NCBI GenBank assembly: GCA_963770505.1 | Contig: CAVYPR010000003.1 | Location: 646,066 to 710,065, forward strand | DNA length: 64,000 bases | Reading direction: 5' to 3' | Source: CAVYPR01 sp963770505 | Lineage (GTDB): Bacteria; Actinomycetota; Acidimicrobiia; Acidimicrobiales; RAAP-2 | Part shown: piece after piece, positions 34,873-43,004 of the stretch | Numbering within the stretch: the stretch's first letter is position 1 | How the letters are laid out: every line of letters begins with the position of its first letter | Position numbers and translations under genes: made by a program | The notes under the pieces: model-generated | What the model was told of the DNA's origin: nothing | Database searches by the model: none | Seen by the model: only the letters and a program-made list of their open reading frames with translations

Positions 34873-36865
34873 ATGCTCCAGTATGTGATCGCCGGCCTGG
34901 TGCTCGGAGGGATCTACGCCATCGCCGCGTCCGGGCTGGTGGTCACCTACCGGTCGTCGGGCATCCTCAACTTCGCCTTTGGGTCGACCGCCTACTTCAT
35001 CGCCCGCTTCTACTACTTCCTGCACACCCAGCAGAGCTGGGCCATCGCGCCGGCGGCGCTGGTGGCGGTGTGTGTGGCCGGGCCGGCCCTGGGCGTCGTC
35101 CTCTACTTCGCCCTCTTCCGGTTCCTGACCCTCTCCACGACGCTCATCAAGGTGGTGGCCACGCTCGGACTGTCGGTGATGCTGCCCCCGCTGGCGACGT
35201 TGATCTTCGGGAACACAGCCATCCTGAAGGCTCCGGGCCTGGCCCCCGAGCCGGTGAAGATCTTCCACGTCGCCGGCGTGCCCATCACGATGGACCAGAT
35301 CATCGTCTACATCTGCGTGGTGCTGGTGGTGGTGGTCGGGGCGGTGGTGCTCCGCTACACCGACGTCGGGCTCCGCGTGCGGGCCATGGTGGACTCGCCG
35401 GCCATGACGTCGCTGTCGGGCACCAACCCGACCGCGGTATCGGTCGGCGTGTGGGCCGTGAGCATCTTCCTGGCCGGCCTGACCGGGGTCCTGTCCGCGC
35501 CGGTCATCGGTCTCGACGCCACCGACTTCACCCTCCTCATGGCGGCCGCCTTCGCCGCCGTCATCGCGGCCAAGCTCTACAACCTCACCGTGGCGGTGGT
35601 GGTCGGGCTGATCATGGGGATCGCCGCATCGGTCATCCCCGAGTACCTGCCCCCCGACAGCCCGTTCACCCAGGCGGTCATCCCGAGCATCCCGTTTGTC
35701 GTGACGGCGATCTTCCTCGTCTACTACCTCGTGCGCCGCGGGAGGATCAGCGAGAGCGAGGGGACCGGCGGCGCGCTCGACCGGGCCATCGCCGTCCATG
35801 GGGGCGAATACGCCGCCAAGGACGAGACCGGTGCCGTGCGGCTGAGCTCACGCCCGGTCGGGTGGCTGCCGTCGATCGTGGGTTTCGCCATCATCTGCGC
35901 GTTGCCGTTCTTGCTCAGCGGCCTGTGGGTGGGGCTGCTGGCCACCGGGGTCGCCTACGGCGTGCTCTTCCTGTCGTACACGCTGGTGACCGGCGAGGGC
36001 GGCATGGTGTGGCTCTGCGTGCCCACCTTCGCCGCCGTCGGCGGACTGATGACGGGACAGCTGGCCGAGCTGCACGGCTGGCCCGTCATGGCCGCCGTCG
36101 TCGTCGGCGGCCTCGTGGCCGTGCCCTTCGGCGTGATCCTCGGGGCCCTCACCATCCGGCTCGGTGACCTGTACGTGGCGCTCGTCACCCTCACCTTCGG
36201 CCTGCTGATGGAGAACCTGGTCTTCAGCCAGGCCAGGTTCTTGAACCAGGGCCTCGGGGTCACGGTGCCGATGCCGGGCTTCGCCACCACCCCCAGGGCG
36301 TTCACGTATCTGGCCCTGGCGATCTTCGCCGTCATCGCCGTGTTCATCGTCAACCTGAGACGCTCGAGCACGGGGTTGGCGCTCTCCGCGGTGCGATGGA
36401 GCGAGTCGGGATCCAAGACCATCGGGTTGAGCGTCCTGCACATGAAGGTCGTGACGGCCGGGCTCGCCGCCTTCATCGCCGGTATCGGCGGCGCCCTGCT
36501 CGCCATCTCGTTCGGGGTGGCCCTGCCGGACAACTACGCGACCCTTCTCGGCGTGGCCTGGCTGGCCGTGGTGGTGCTGTGCGGCATCAGGTCGAACATC
36601 GCCGCTCTCGTGGCCGGACTCATGACGACGCTGTTGCCCGGGGTCGCCGAGAACTACCTTCCGACCTGGTTCCAGCAGATTCCACCGATCCTCTTCGGCC
36701 TGGGGGCGATCGGCGATCGCCCGCTCTCCGGACGGCGTCCTGGCCGACTACGCGCGCTACCTGCGGACCCTGGCCGCCAAGGCGCGGGTGCGCCGGCACC
36801 GCGGTTCGGCGAGCGGCATGGAGCTGTCGGCAGCGGACGTGCTCAGCTCCGAGGCGGCGCGGTGA
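34873..36865 (+). CDS. Fused LivH-LivM branched-chain-type ABC permease, frameshift near the 3' end
   Basis: About 664 residues. The N-terminal half is LivH-like (G-L-V-L-G-G-I-Y-A-I-A-A-S-G-L-V-V-T-Y, L-N-F-A-F-G-S, R-A-M-V-D-S-P-A), the second half LivM-like (L-S-Y-T-L-V-T-G-E-G-G-M-V-W-L-C, I-R-L-G-D-L-Y-V-A-L-V-T-L-T-F-G), about 17 membrane helices in all, joined by a cytoplasmic linker near residues 295-330. Near 36714 one extra G shifts the frame; the repaired end reads G-I-A-R-S-P-D-G-V-L-A-D-Y-A-R-Y and stops at 36865, overlapping the ATPase GTG. As given, the unshifted frame runs on into the ATPase gene, creating a false 936-residue fusion. Confidence 0.82.
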
Positions 36866-37683
36866 CCGCCGTCGCCGACCCCGTCGCCCCTCCGGCGTTG
36901 GAGGTCTCTGGCGTCCGGGTCCGCTACGGCGGCCTGATGGCGCTCGACGGGGTGGACCTGTGCGTGGCCGAGGCGTCACTCACCGGCCTGGTGGGTCCCA
37001 ACGGGGCCGGCAAGAGCACGCTCTTCGGGGTGTGCTCGGGGCTGACCAAGCCCAACGACGGCCAGGTGCTGCTCCGGGGTCGAGAGGTGACGAGCGTGTC
37101 GCCCCAGGCCCGTGCCCGGCTCGGCCTGGCCCGGACGTTCCAGCAGCCCGAGCTGTTCATGGGGCTCACGGTCCGCCAGCACCTCATCCTCGCCTACCGG
37201 GCCGCCCGGGTGCGTCGACGCCTGCTGACGGACATGTTCACGGCGGGCAGCCTCCGGCGGCCCAGTGCCGCCGAGGTGGAGAGGGTCGGGTCGCTGCTCG
37301 CGCTGCTCTCGCTGACAGCGGTGGCCGACCGGGTGGTCGACGTCCTCCCCCTGGGCGCCACCCGCCTGGTGGAGGTGGGCCGGGCCCTGGCCGCCGGCCC
37401 CTCGGTGCTGCTCTTGGACGAGCCGCTCTCGGGCCTCGACGCCAGCGAGAGCGCCCACCTGGCCGACGCCCTCGTCCGGGTGGTGCGCGAGGAGCGGATC
37501 TCGCTGCTGTTGGTCGAGCACGACGTGGCGACCGTGCTCCGCCTCTGCGGGCACATCTACGTGCTGGACTTCGGCACCGTCATCGCCGAAGGGGACGCCG
37601 CGGCGATTCGCCACGACCCGGCCGTCAAAGCGGCGTACCTGGGCGACAACCCCTACGGCGAGGAGCCCACCGTCGACGGGTGA
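36862..37683 (+). CDS. Liv-type ABC transporter ATP-binding protein (LivG-like)
   Basis: 273 residues from a GTG overlapping the permease stop (GTGA). Walker A G-P-N-G-A-G-K-S-T, Q-loop A-R-T-F-Q-Q-P-E-L-F, Walker B V-L-L-L-D-E-P-L-S-G-L-D, H-loop V-E-H-D-V. The ABC signature before Walker B is degenerate (L-P-L-G-A-T-R-L-V-E-V instead of L-S-x-G-x-x), which is seen in LivG-type subunits whose partner supplies the second site. C-terminal D-N-P-Y-G-E-E extension is short. It energises uptake with the LivF-like subunit encoded just downstream on the opposite strand. Confidence 0.9.
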   Translation: MTAVADPVAPPALEVSGVRVRYGGLMALDGVDLCVAEASLTGLVGPNGAGKSTLFGVCSGLTKPNDGQVLLRGREVTSVSPQARARLGLARTFQQPELFMGLTVRQHLILAYRAARVRRRLLTDMFTAGSLRRPSAAEVERVGSLLALLSLTAVADRVVDVLPLGATRLVEVGRALAAGPSVLLLDEPLSGLDASESAHLADALVRVVREERISLLLVEHDVATVLRLCGHIYVLDFGTVIAEGDAAAIRHDPAVKAAYLGDNPYGEEPTVDG

Positions 37684-37737
37684 AGGGCGGTGCCGGCATC
37701 GACCTCGGTGGACGCCGGCGCTGTGCCCCCTCGGCGC

Positions 37738-38463
37738 TCATGCCGTGGAGGCCGCTCCGAGGTAGTGGTCGAGCACCTCGGGCCCTGCGTCCTCGGCCCG
37801 TCCCTTCCAGCTCACCTCACCTCGCGAGAGGATGACGCAGTCGTCGGCCATGGCCAGTGCCCGGTGGACGAACTGCTCGATGAGCAGGATGGCGATCCCC
37901 ATGTCCCGGGCTCGCTCGAGGCCCTCGAAGACCACGTCGACGACGAGCGGGGCGAGGCCGAGGGACATCTCGTCGGCGATCATGAGCTTGGGCTCGACCG
38001 CCAGGGCCCGGGCCAGGGCCAGCATCTGCTGCTCGCCCCCCGACAGACTCCCGGCACTTTGCGTGCTGCGCTGACCGAGGAGGGGGAAGAGCTCCACCGC
38101 CCGCTCGATGGCCAGCTCCCTTTCGGCGCGACCGCCGGCCTGACGCACCGCCATCCGCAGGTTGTCGATCACCGAGAGGCCCGGGAAAATGCCCCGTCCC
38201 TCGGGGATGTACGTGAGCCCCGCCCGGTGGCGACGGTAGGCCGGCCACCGACTGATGTCGTCGCCGCGGAACCCGATCCGCCCACCGGCCAGCGGCACCA
38301 GCCCGGACAACGCTCGGGCCAACGTGCTCTTCCCGGCGCCGTTGGGTCCGAGGAGCGCCACGACGCCTCCGGGGAAGAGGTCGATCGACACGTCGGTGAG
38401 GGCGCGCGACCCGCCGTAACGGACGTCCAGGTGTTCGGCACGGAGGACGGGGTCGGCCTGCAC
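37738..38463 (-). CDS. Liv-type ABC transporter ATP-binding protein (LivF-like)
   Basis: 241 residues from a GTG. Walker A G-P-N-G-A-G-K-S-T, LivF hallmark Y-I-P-E-G-R-G-I-F-P, intact signature S-L-S-G-G-E-Q-Q-M, Walker B L-M-I-A-D-E-M-S-L-G-L-A-P and I-L-L-I-E-Q H-loop region. It is convergent with the LivG-like gene, an unusual split of a Liv system over two strands, and is transcribed in the same direction as the TetR gene behind it. It most likely completes the transporter of 33493-37683, since the second system at 43005-48168 has its own pair. Confidence 0.9.
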   Translation of the reverse strand: MQADPVLRAEHLDVRYGGSRALTDVSIDLFPGGVVALLGPNGAGKSTLARALSGLVPLAGGRIGFRGDDISRWPAYRRHRAGLTYIPEGRGIFPGLSVIDNLRMAVRQAGGRAERELAIERAVELFPLLGQRSTQSAGSLSGGEQQMLALARALAVEPKLMIADEMSLGLAPLVVDVVFEGLERARDMGIAILLIEQFVHRALAMADDCVILSRGEVSWKGRAEDAGPEVLDHYLGAASTA

Positions 38464-38556
38464 GAGCCCACGATGCCATATCTACGCCAGGCGGTCCGCG
38501 CAGCCGCCCGACCCCGGTCCCGGCCGCGTGGTGCCCGGAGACCCGCCGCCGGGTCG

Positions 38557-39177
38557 TCACGCGGGCGGGTTGGCGTCCTGCGACCGGCCGTCGGTCGACG
38601 CCCCCTCGATGGTGTCGAGCCACCGCTCGACCAGCTCGCGCAGCTCGGCGTGGCCGGTGGTGAGACCCAGGTCCCGCTCCACGCCGATGATCCGAGTGAG
38701 GCCGGTCAGGATCACCGGTGCGGCCAGCGGGGGGACGATCTCGGGACCGATACCGCAGCGCTCGAGGATGGCGGGCAGGGCCTCTTCCTGCTGGCGGCGG
38801 AACTGCTCGGCGAAGACGGCGAGCTCGGACCGGACGGCCTTGCGGTGGTTGGCCAGGGCGGCCAGCTCGGTGAGCAGGGTGGTGCCCGTCGGATCGCTGT
38901 TGAGCTCCCACAGGGCCCGCAGCGGCTGCGGGGAGGACAGGGCGCGGGCCTGGCGCTCGAGGTTCTGGGCCGCCCCGCGCCGCACCACGGCCACGAACAG
39001 TTCGTCCATCGTCCGGAAGTAGTAGTGGACAAGCTGTGGCTTGAGCCCCGCTTCGGCCGCCACCCGCCGGGAGGTGACCGCGGCGTACCCCTCGTCGACC
39101 ATGAGCCGGAGCGCAGCGTCGAGGAGCAACCCCCGGCTGGCTGAGCTCTCGGCGCCGATCCGGCGGGTGGCGCTCAT
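38557..39177 (-). CDS. TetR/AcrR family transcriptional regulator
   Basis: 206 residues. Canonical TetR DNA-binding domain: R-G-L-L-L-D-A-A-L-R-L-M-V, G-Y-A-A-V-T-S-R-R-V-A-A-E-A-G-L-K-P-Q-L-V-H-Y-Y-F-R-T-M-D-E-L-F-V-A-V-V. The ligand domain (from about residue 70) is helical with A-E-Q-F-R-R-Q-Q and resembles regulators of catabolic genes. It is divergent from the Rieske oxygenase, and the intergenic region holds operator-like site 5, the usual place for a TetR autoregulatory operator. Best candidate for the regulator of the five shared palindromes. It is followed on the same strand by the LivF-like gene. Confidence 0.9.
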   Translation of the reverse strand: MSATRRIGAESSASRGLLLDAALRLMVDEGYAAVTSRRVAAEAGLKPQLVHYYFRTMDELFVAVVRRGAAQNLERQARALSSPQPLRALWELNSDPTGTTLLTELAALANHRKAVRSELAVFAEQFRRQQEEALPAILERCGIGPEIVPPLAAPVILTGLTRIIGVERDLGLTTGHAELRELVERWLDTIEGASTDGRSQDANPPA

Positions 39178-39353
39178 CGTGCCCGGATTGTCCCACGGCG
39201 CCGGCGTCCGCCGCCGGGCCCAGGGCGCCGCCGACGGCCGTCGGGGGCCACCGCCGGTGGTAGGACCGCCCGGCCCTGACCTGGCCTTGAGCGGGCCGGG
39301 CGGGGGAGTTCCCTCCCGACGCCGACCGTCCGTACAAGGGCGTTCGACAATAC

Positions 39354-39368
39354 GGAAACGACCTTCTC
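39354..39368 (+). promoter_or_regulatory. Putative operator, site 5 of 5 (GGAAACGACCTTCTC)
   Basis: Identical to site 4 (33200, opposite strand). It lies between the divergent TetR gene and the Rieske oxygenase and ends 58 bases before the oxygenase ATG, exactly as site 1 does before its gene. A -10-like TATCGT at 39387-39392 puts the right arm over the -35 position. Confidence 0.6.
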
Positions 39369-39426
39369 GCAGGCGGAGACTCCTGCTATCGTCGAGGCTG
39401 GCCCACGGGACGAGGAGCCTTGCCAC

Positions 39427-40710
39427 ATGCCTCACTTCACAAAGCCCCAGGAGGGCACCTGGACCGAGCACTTCGGTCTCGCCACCACCCCGGTGTCCTA
39501 CGACGACTCGATCTCGCCCGAGACCTACGAGCTCGAGCGAGAGGCGATCTTCCGCCGAACCTGGCTGAACGTCGGGCGCGTCGAGCAGCTCCCGAGGAAC
39601 GGCACGTTCTTCACCAAGGAGCTGGACGCGGCGCGCACCTCGGTGATCGTGGTGCGGGACATGGGCGGCGAGGTCCGGGCGTTCCACAACATCTGCCGTC
39701 ACCGCGGCAACAAGCTGGTGTGGAACGACTACCCGCGCGAGGAGACCAGCGGGGTCTGCCGCCAGTTCACCTGCAAGTACCACGGCTGGCGCTACGACCT
39801 TGAGGGACAGCTCACCTTCGTGCAGCAGGAGTCCGAGTTCTTCGACCTCGACAAGGCGGACTTCGGGCTGGTGCCGGTGAGGGTCGAGGAGTGGGCCGGC
39901 TTCCTCTTCGTGACCTTCGACCCCGAGGCCCATCCCCTCAAGGACTACCTCGGGCGGCTGGCCGCGGGCATCGAGTCGTACCCGTTCCACCTGATGACCC
40001 AGAAGCACACGTACCGGGCGGAGGTCGGGAGCAACTGGAAGCTCTTCATCGACGCCTTCATGGAGTTCTACCACGCACCCGTGCTGCACGCGAAGCAGTC
40101 CGTCTCCGACGAGTCGCGCAAGCTGCAGAGCTACGGCTACGAGGCGCTCGCCTACGACATCGACGGCCCCCACTCCGTCGTGTCCTCGTGGGGCGGGATG
40201 GCGCCCCCCAAGGACCCGAGCATGGTCAAGCCGATCGAGCAGGTGCTGCGCAGCGGCCTGTTCGGGGTGTGGGACGCCCCCGACATCGGCGAGCTGCCCG
40301 AGGGGCTCAACCCCGCCAGGCACAGGTCCTGGGGTGAGGACTCCTTCCTCTTCTTCCCCAACTTCATGCTGCTCATCTGGAAGCCGAACTGGTACCTCAC
40401 GTACCACTACTGGCCGACCTCCTACAACACCCACATCTTCGAGACGTCGCTCTACTTCGTCCCGCCCACCAACGCCTACGAGCGCCTGCAGCAGGAGCTG
40501 GCCGTCGTGACCTTCAAGGAGTACGGCATGCAGGACGGCAACACCCTCGAAGCCACCCAGTCCATGCTCGAGAGCGGGGTGGTCGGCGAGTTCCCCCTCT
40601 GTGACCAGGAGATCGCCCTCCGGCACCTCCACCAGACCTGCCGTCAGTACGTCGACGAGTACCGCCACGGGCGGACGGGGGCGGCGGCCCGCGTCCCCGC
40701 GGCGCGCTGA
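39427..40710 (+). CDS. Rieske aromatic ring-hydroxylating oxygenase, alpha subunit
   Basis: 427 residues, normal length. Rieske [2Fe-2S] ligands C90-x-H92 (N-I-C-R-H-R-G-N-K) and C116-x-x-H119 (C-K-Y-H-G-W). Catalytic-domain iron site: D209 and E213-F-Y-H216-A-P-V-L-H221, fitting the H-x4-H pair of mononuclear iron. It uses electrons from a ferredoxin/reductase to hydroxylate a ring or N/O-demethylate a substrate with O2. No ferredoxin, reductase or typical beta subunit gene is adjacent, so electrons come from elsewhere; the 106-residue gene that follows is a possible companion. Single-component-like (alpha3) oxygenases of this kind act on steroid- and aromatic-type acids. Confidence 0.93.
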   Translation: MPHFTKPQEGTWTEHFGLATTPVSYDDSISPETYELEREAIFRRTWLNVGRVEQLPRNGTFFTKELDAARTSVIVVRDMGGEVRAFHNICRHRGNKLVWNDYPREETSGVCRQFTCKYHGWRYDLEGQLTFVQQESEFFDLDKADFGLVPVRVEEWAGFLFVTFDPEAHPLKDYLGRLAAGIESYPFHLMTQKHTYRAEVGSNWKLFIDAFMEFYHAPVLHAKQSVSDESRKLQSYGYEALAYDIDGPHSVVSSWGGMAPPKDPSMVKPIEQVLRSGLFGVWDAPDIGELPEGLNPARHRSWGEDSFLFFPNFMLLIWKPNWYLTYHYWPTSYNTHIFETSLYFVPPTNAYERLQQELAVVTFKEYGMQDGNTLEATQSMLESGVVGEFPLCDQEIALRHLHQTCRQYVDEYRHGRTGAAARVPAAR

Positions 40711-40725
40711 GGGAGGGTGGCCGCC

Positions 40726-41046
40726 ATGCTCCCCCCCGACTTCGCCGACCTCGAGCCGTTCGGCGACTGGATCCTGCCGAGCGAGAAGGACCGCTACGCC
40801 AAGCGCCTCGGGAGCTCGATGGACGAGCTCCAGGCCTTCTACGACGCCGCCTTCCCACGTCTCCGGGACGGGACCGAGTACCTACGGGGCGTGTCGCTGG
40901 AGGGGATCTGCGACGAGGACCGGAACCTGCTCTGGCTGTTCTGCTCCCTGGTCACGGTGTCGTTCCCGGTCGAGGTGTGGGGGCAGCCCAGGGTTCCCGA
41001 CGCCGGGGCCTCGTCGATCGACGTGGCGGTCGAGCCGGTTCCGTAG
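40726..41046 (+). CDS. Small conserved protein downstream of the Rieske oxygenase
   Basis: 106 residues from the ATG at 40726, with GGGAGG upstream; a GTG at 40717 would add three residues. It starts 15 bases after the oxygenase stop. Features: D-L-E-P-F-G-D-W-I-L-P-S-E-K-D-R-Y-A-K-R-L, a central helix S-M-D-E-L-Q-A-F-Y-D-A-A-F-P-R, then V-T-V-S-F-P-V-E-V-W-G-Q-P-R-V-P-D. No signal peptide, cysteine cluster or metal motif. Soluble, probably helical then beta. I do not recognise the family; its tight link to the oxygenase suggests an accessory or small subunit role. Confidence 0.75.
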   Translation: MLPPDFADLEPFGDWILPSEKDRYAKRLGSSMDELQAFYDAAFPRLRDGTEYLRGVSLEGICDEDRNLLWLFCSLVTVSFPVEVWGQPRVPDAGASSIDVAVEPVP

Positions 41047-41156
41047 CGGGCGTAGGCGCCGCGCCGCCGACGATCGCGTCGGCCCGGGCGGCGTAACGTG
41101 GCGCCGATGCGCGGCCACGGCGGACAGCAGGCGGCAGGGGCGGGGAGGTCGGCGCG

Positions 41157-42843
41157 GTGGCGGTGATCGGGTGCTCGCTGGCCGACGCCGTCGAGGGCCA
41201 CGTGCGCCCCGGCGACTCGGTCCACGTCATGCTCGGACACAGCCGGTGGACGGCGGCCGCCCGGGAGCTGGCCCGCCAGTTCTGGGGCGAGGACCCGGGC
41301 TTCACCCTGGTGATGACCAGCCTGGGGGCGTTGGGGGCGCTGTTCTTCGAGGGGGGGATGGTGCGCCGGGTGGTGACCGCCTACTCAGGCAACAGCTTCC
41401 CCACCTACAACCCGAACCCCATCTTCTGCCGCGGGTACCAGTCGGGTGCGGTCGAGGTCGAGCACTGGTCGATCCTCACGCTGGCCCAGCGGCTGGAGGC
41501 GGCCGCCCGCGGGCTGCCGGCCGTGGTGACCGGGTCGCTCGCCGGGTCGTCCATGGCCGACAACGACGGGTTCGCCACGGTCGCCTCCCCCTTCGGGCAG
41601 GGACCCGCCGAGGGGATCGGCCTGCTGGCCCCGCTCGCCCCCGACGTGGCCCTCCTCCACGCCGCCGTGGCCGACGCCGAGGGGAACCTGGCCGTCTCCG
41701 AGCCGCTCCTCGAGGGGGTGTGGGGTGCCTGGGCGGCCCGGCGGGGGGTGGTGGCCACGGTGGAGCGTGTGGTCGACAGCCTCGACGGCCTGGGGCACCG
41801 GGTCAGGATCCCGGCCCATCGCGTGCTGGCCGTGGTGGAGGCGCCGTTCGGGGCCCACCCCGGCGGCTGCTACGCCGGCGGGCTCCCGGTGGCCGGTTAC
41901 GGCGAGGACATTCCGTTCTGGTCGGCCGCCGCCGAGGCGGCGCGCGGCGACTTCGCCGCCTTCGCCCGCACCTACGCGCCTGGACCCTCCGGACCACCGC
42001 GCCTACCTCGACGTCCTCGGGGCCGACCGGCTCGCCGCACTCAGCGCCCGGGCCGACCCCGCCAGCTGGGAGCTGGACGCCGCCGCCCACCCCGTGCCCA
42101 CGGGGCCGCCCAGCCGGTGGGAGGTGGCGGCCGCCCTGGCCGCCCGCGAGGTCGTCGACACGGTGGAGCGGGTGGGGGCCGACGCCGTCCTGGCCGGGGC
42201 CGGGGTGGCCAACCTGGCCGCCTGGGTGGCGGTGGGCCGGTCCCGTGAGGGTGGCCGGGCGGTGCACCTCACGGCCGAGCTCGGCCTGTGGGGCTACCAC
42301 CCCACGCCGGCCGACCCGTACATCTTCAACCACCGGGTCTTCCCCTCCACGACCATGCTCTCGGACGCCTCGGCCGTGCTCGGCATGGTGGTCGGGGGGC
42401 CGGGGACGACCGTGGTCGGCTGCCTGGGGGCGGCCGAGGTCGACCGTCAGGGCAACCTCAACTCGACGCTCCTGGCCGAGAACCGGTTCCTCGTCGGCTC
42501 GGGCGGGGCCAACGACGTGGCCAGCCGGGCCGCGGCCTGCGTGGTGGTGACCATGGCCCGCCCCGAGCGCCTGCCGGCCGAGGCGGCGTACATCACCTCA
42601 CCGGGCCACGCCGTGACCAGCGTGGTCACCGACCGCGGCATCCTGCGGCGTCTCGACGGCGTCCTGCGGGTGGCCGCCGTCCCCGCCGGGGAGGGTTCGG
42701 TCGCCGAGCGGGTGGGCGAGATGGTCGCAGCCTGCGGCTGGGATCCCGAGCCGGCCCGGGAGGTGGAAGAGCTGGCCCCGGTCGACGAGCGGGAGGTTCT
42801 CGCCCTGCGCCAGTACGACCGAGAACGGCTTTTCCTGGGGTGA
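41157..42843 (+). CDS. Fused alpha-beta class I CoA-transferase (IpdAB-like), frameshifted in this sequence
   Basis: About 561 residues after repair. The N-terminal half is an alpha-type domain (D-A-V-E-G-H-V-R-P-G-D-S-V, T-A-Y-S-G-N-S-F-P-T-Y, V-E-H-W-S-I-L-T-L, G-C-Y-A-G-G-L-P-V). Near 41975-41985 one extra base moves the frame to L-D-P-P-D-H-R-A-Y-L-D-V-L-G, then a beta-type domain (V-G-A-D-A-V-L-A-G-A-G-V-A-N-L-A-A-W, L-T-A-E-L-G-L-W-G-Y, G-S-G-G-A-N-D-V-A-S). Usually two genes encode these halves. The pair resembles glutaconate CoA-transferase and IpdAB, the latter a ring-opening hydrolase of steroid degradation. GGGGAGG lies eight bases before the GTG. Confidence 0.8.
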
Positions 42844-43004
42844 GCCAGCGTCCCCGTCCCACCCTGGGGCGACGGCCGCCCAAAGTTGCACGGCGGTAGT
42901 GTCTCGTGCACGGTGAACGGGAGGTGGACTATCGTCCGCACCCGTCACCGGGGGTCACGCAACCGCCGCTGACCGAGGTCGGCGGATCGACAGAAGGGGG
43001 CGGC

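Noticed and set aside
34873..37683. A 936-residue permease-ATPase fusion protein
   Set aside because: It arises from a one-base shift near 36714. The shifted frame gives a normal permease end at 36865 and a GTGA overlap with the ATPase start; the ~50 residues in between are low-complexity Arg/Gly.
42822..42836. A sixth operator copy (GAGAACGGCTTTTCC)
   Set aside because: It lies inside the coding end of the CoA-transferase (R-E-R-L-F-L-G) and not at a promoter; the resemblance is probably chance.
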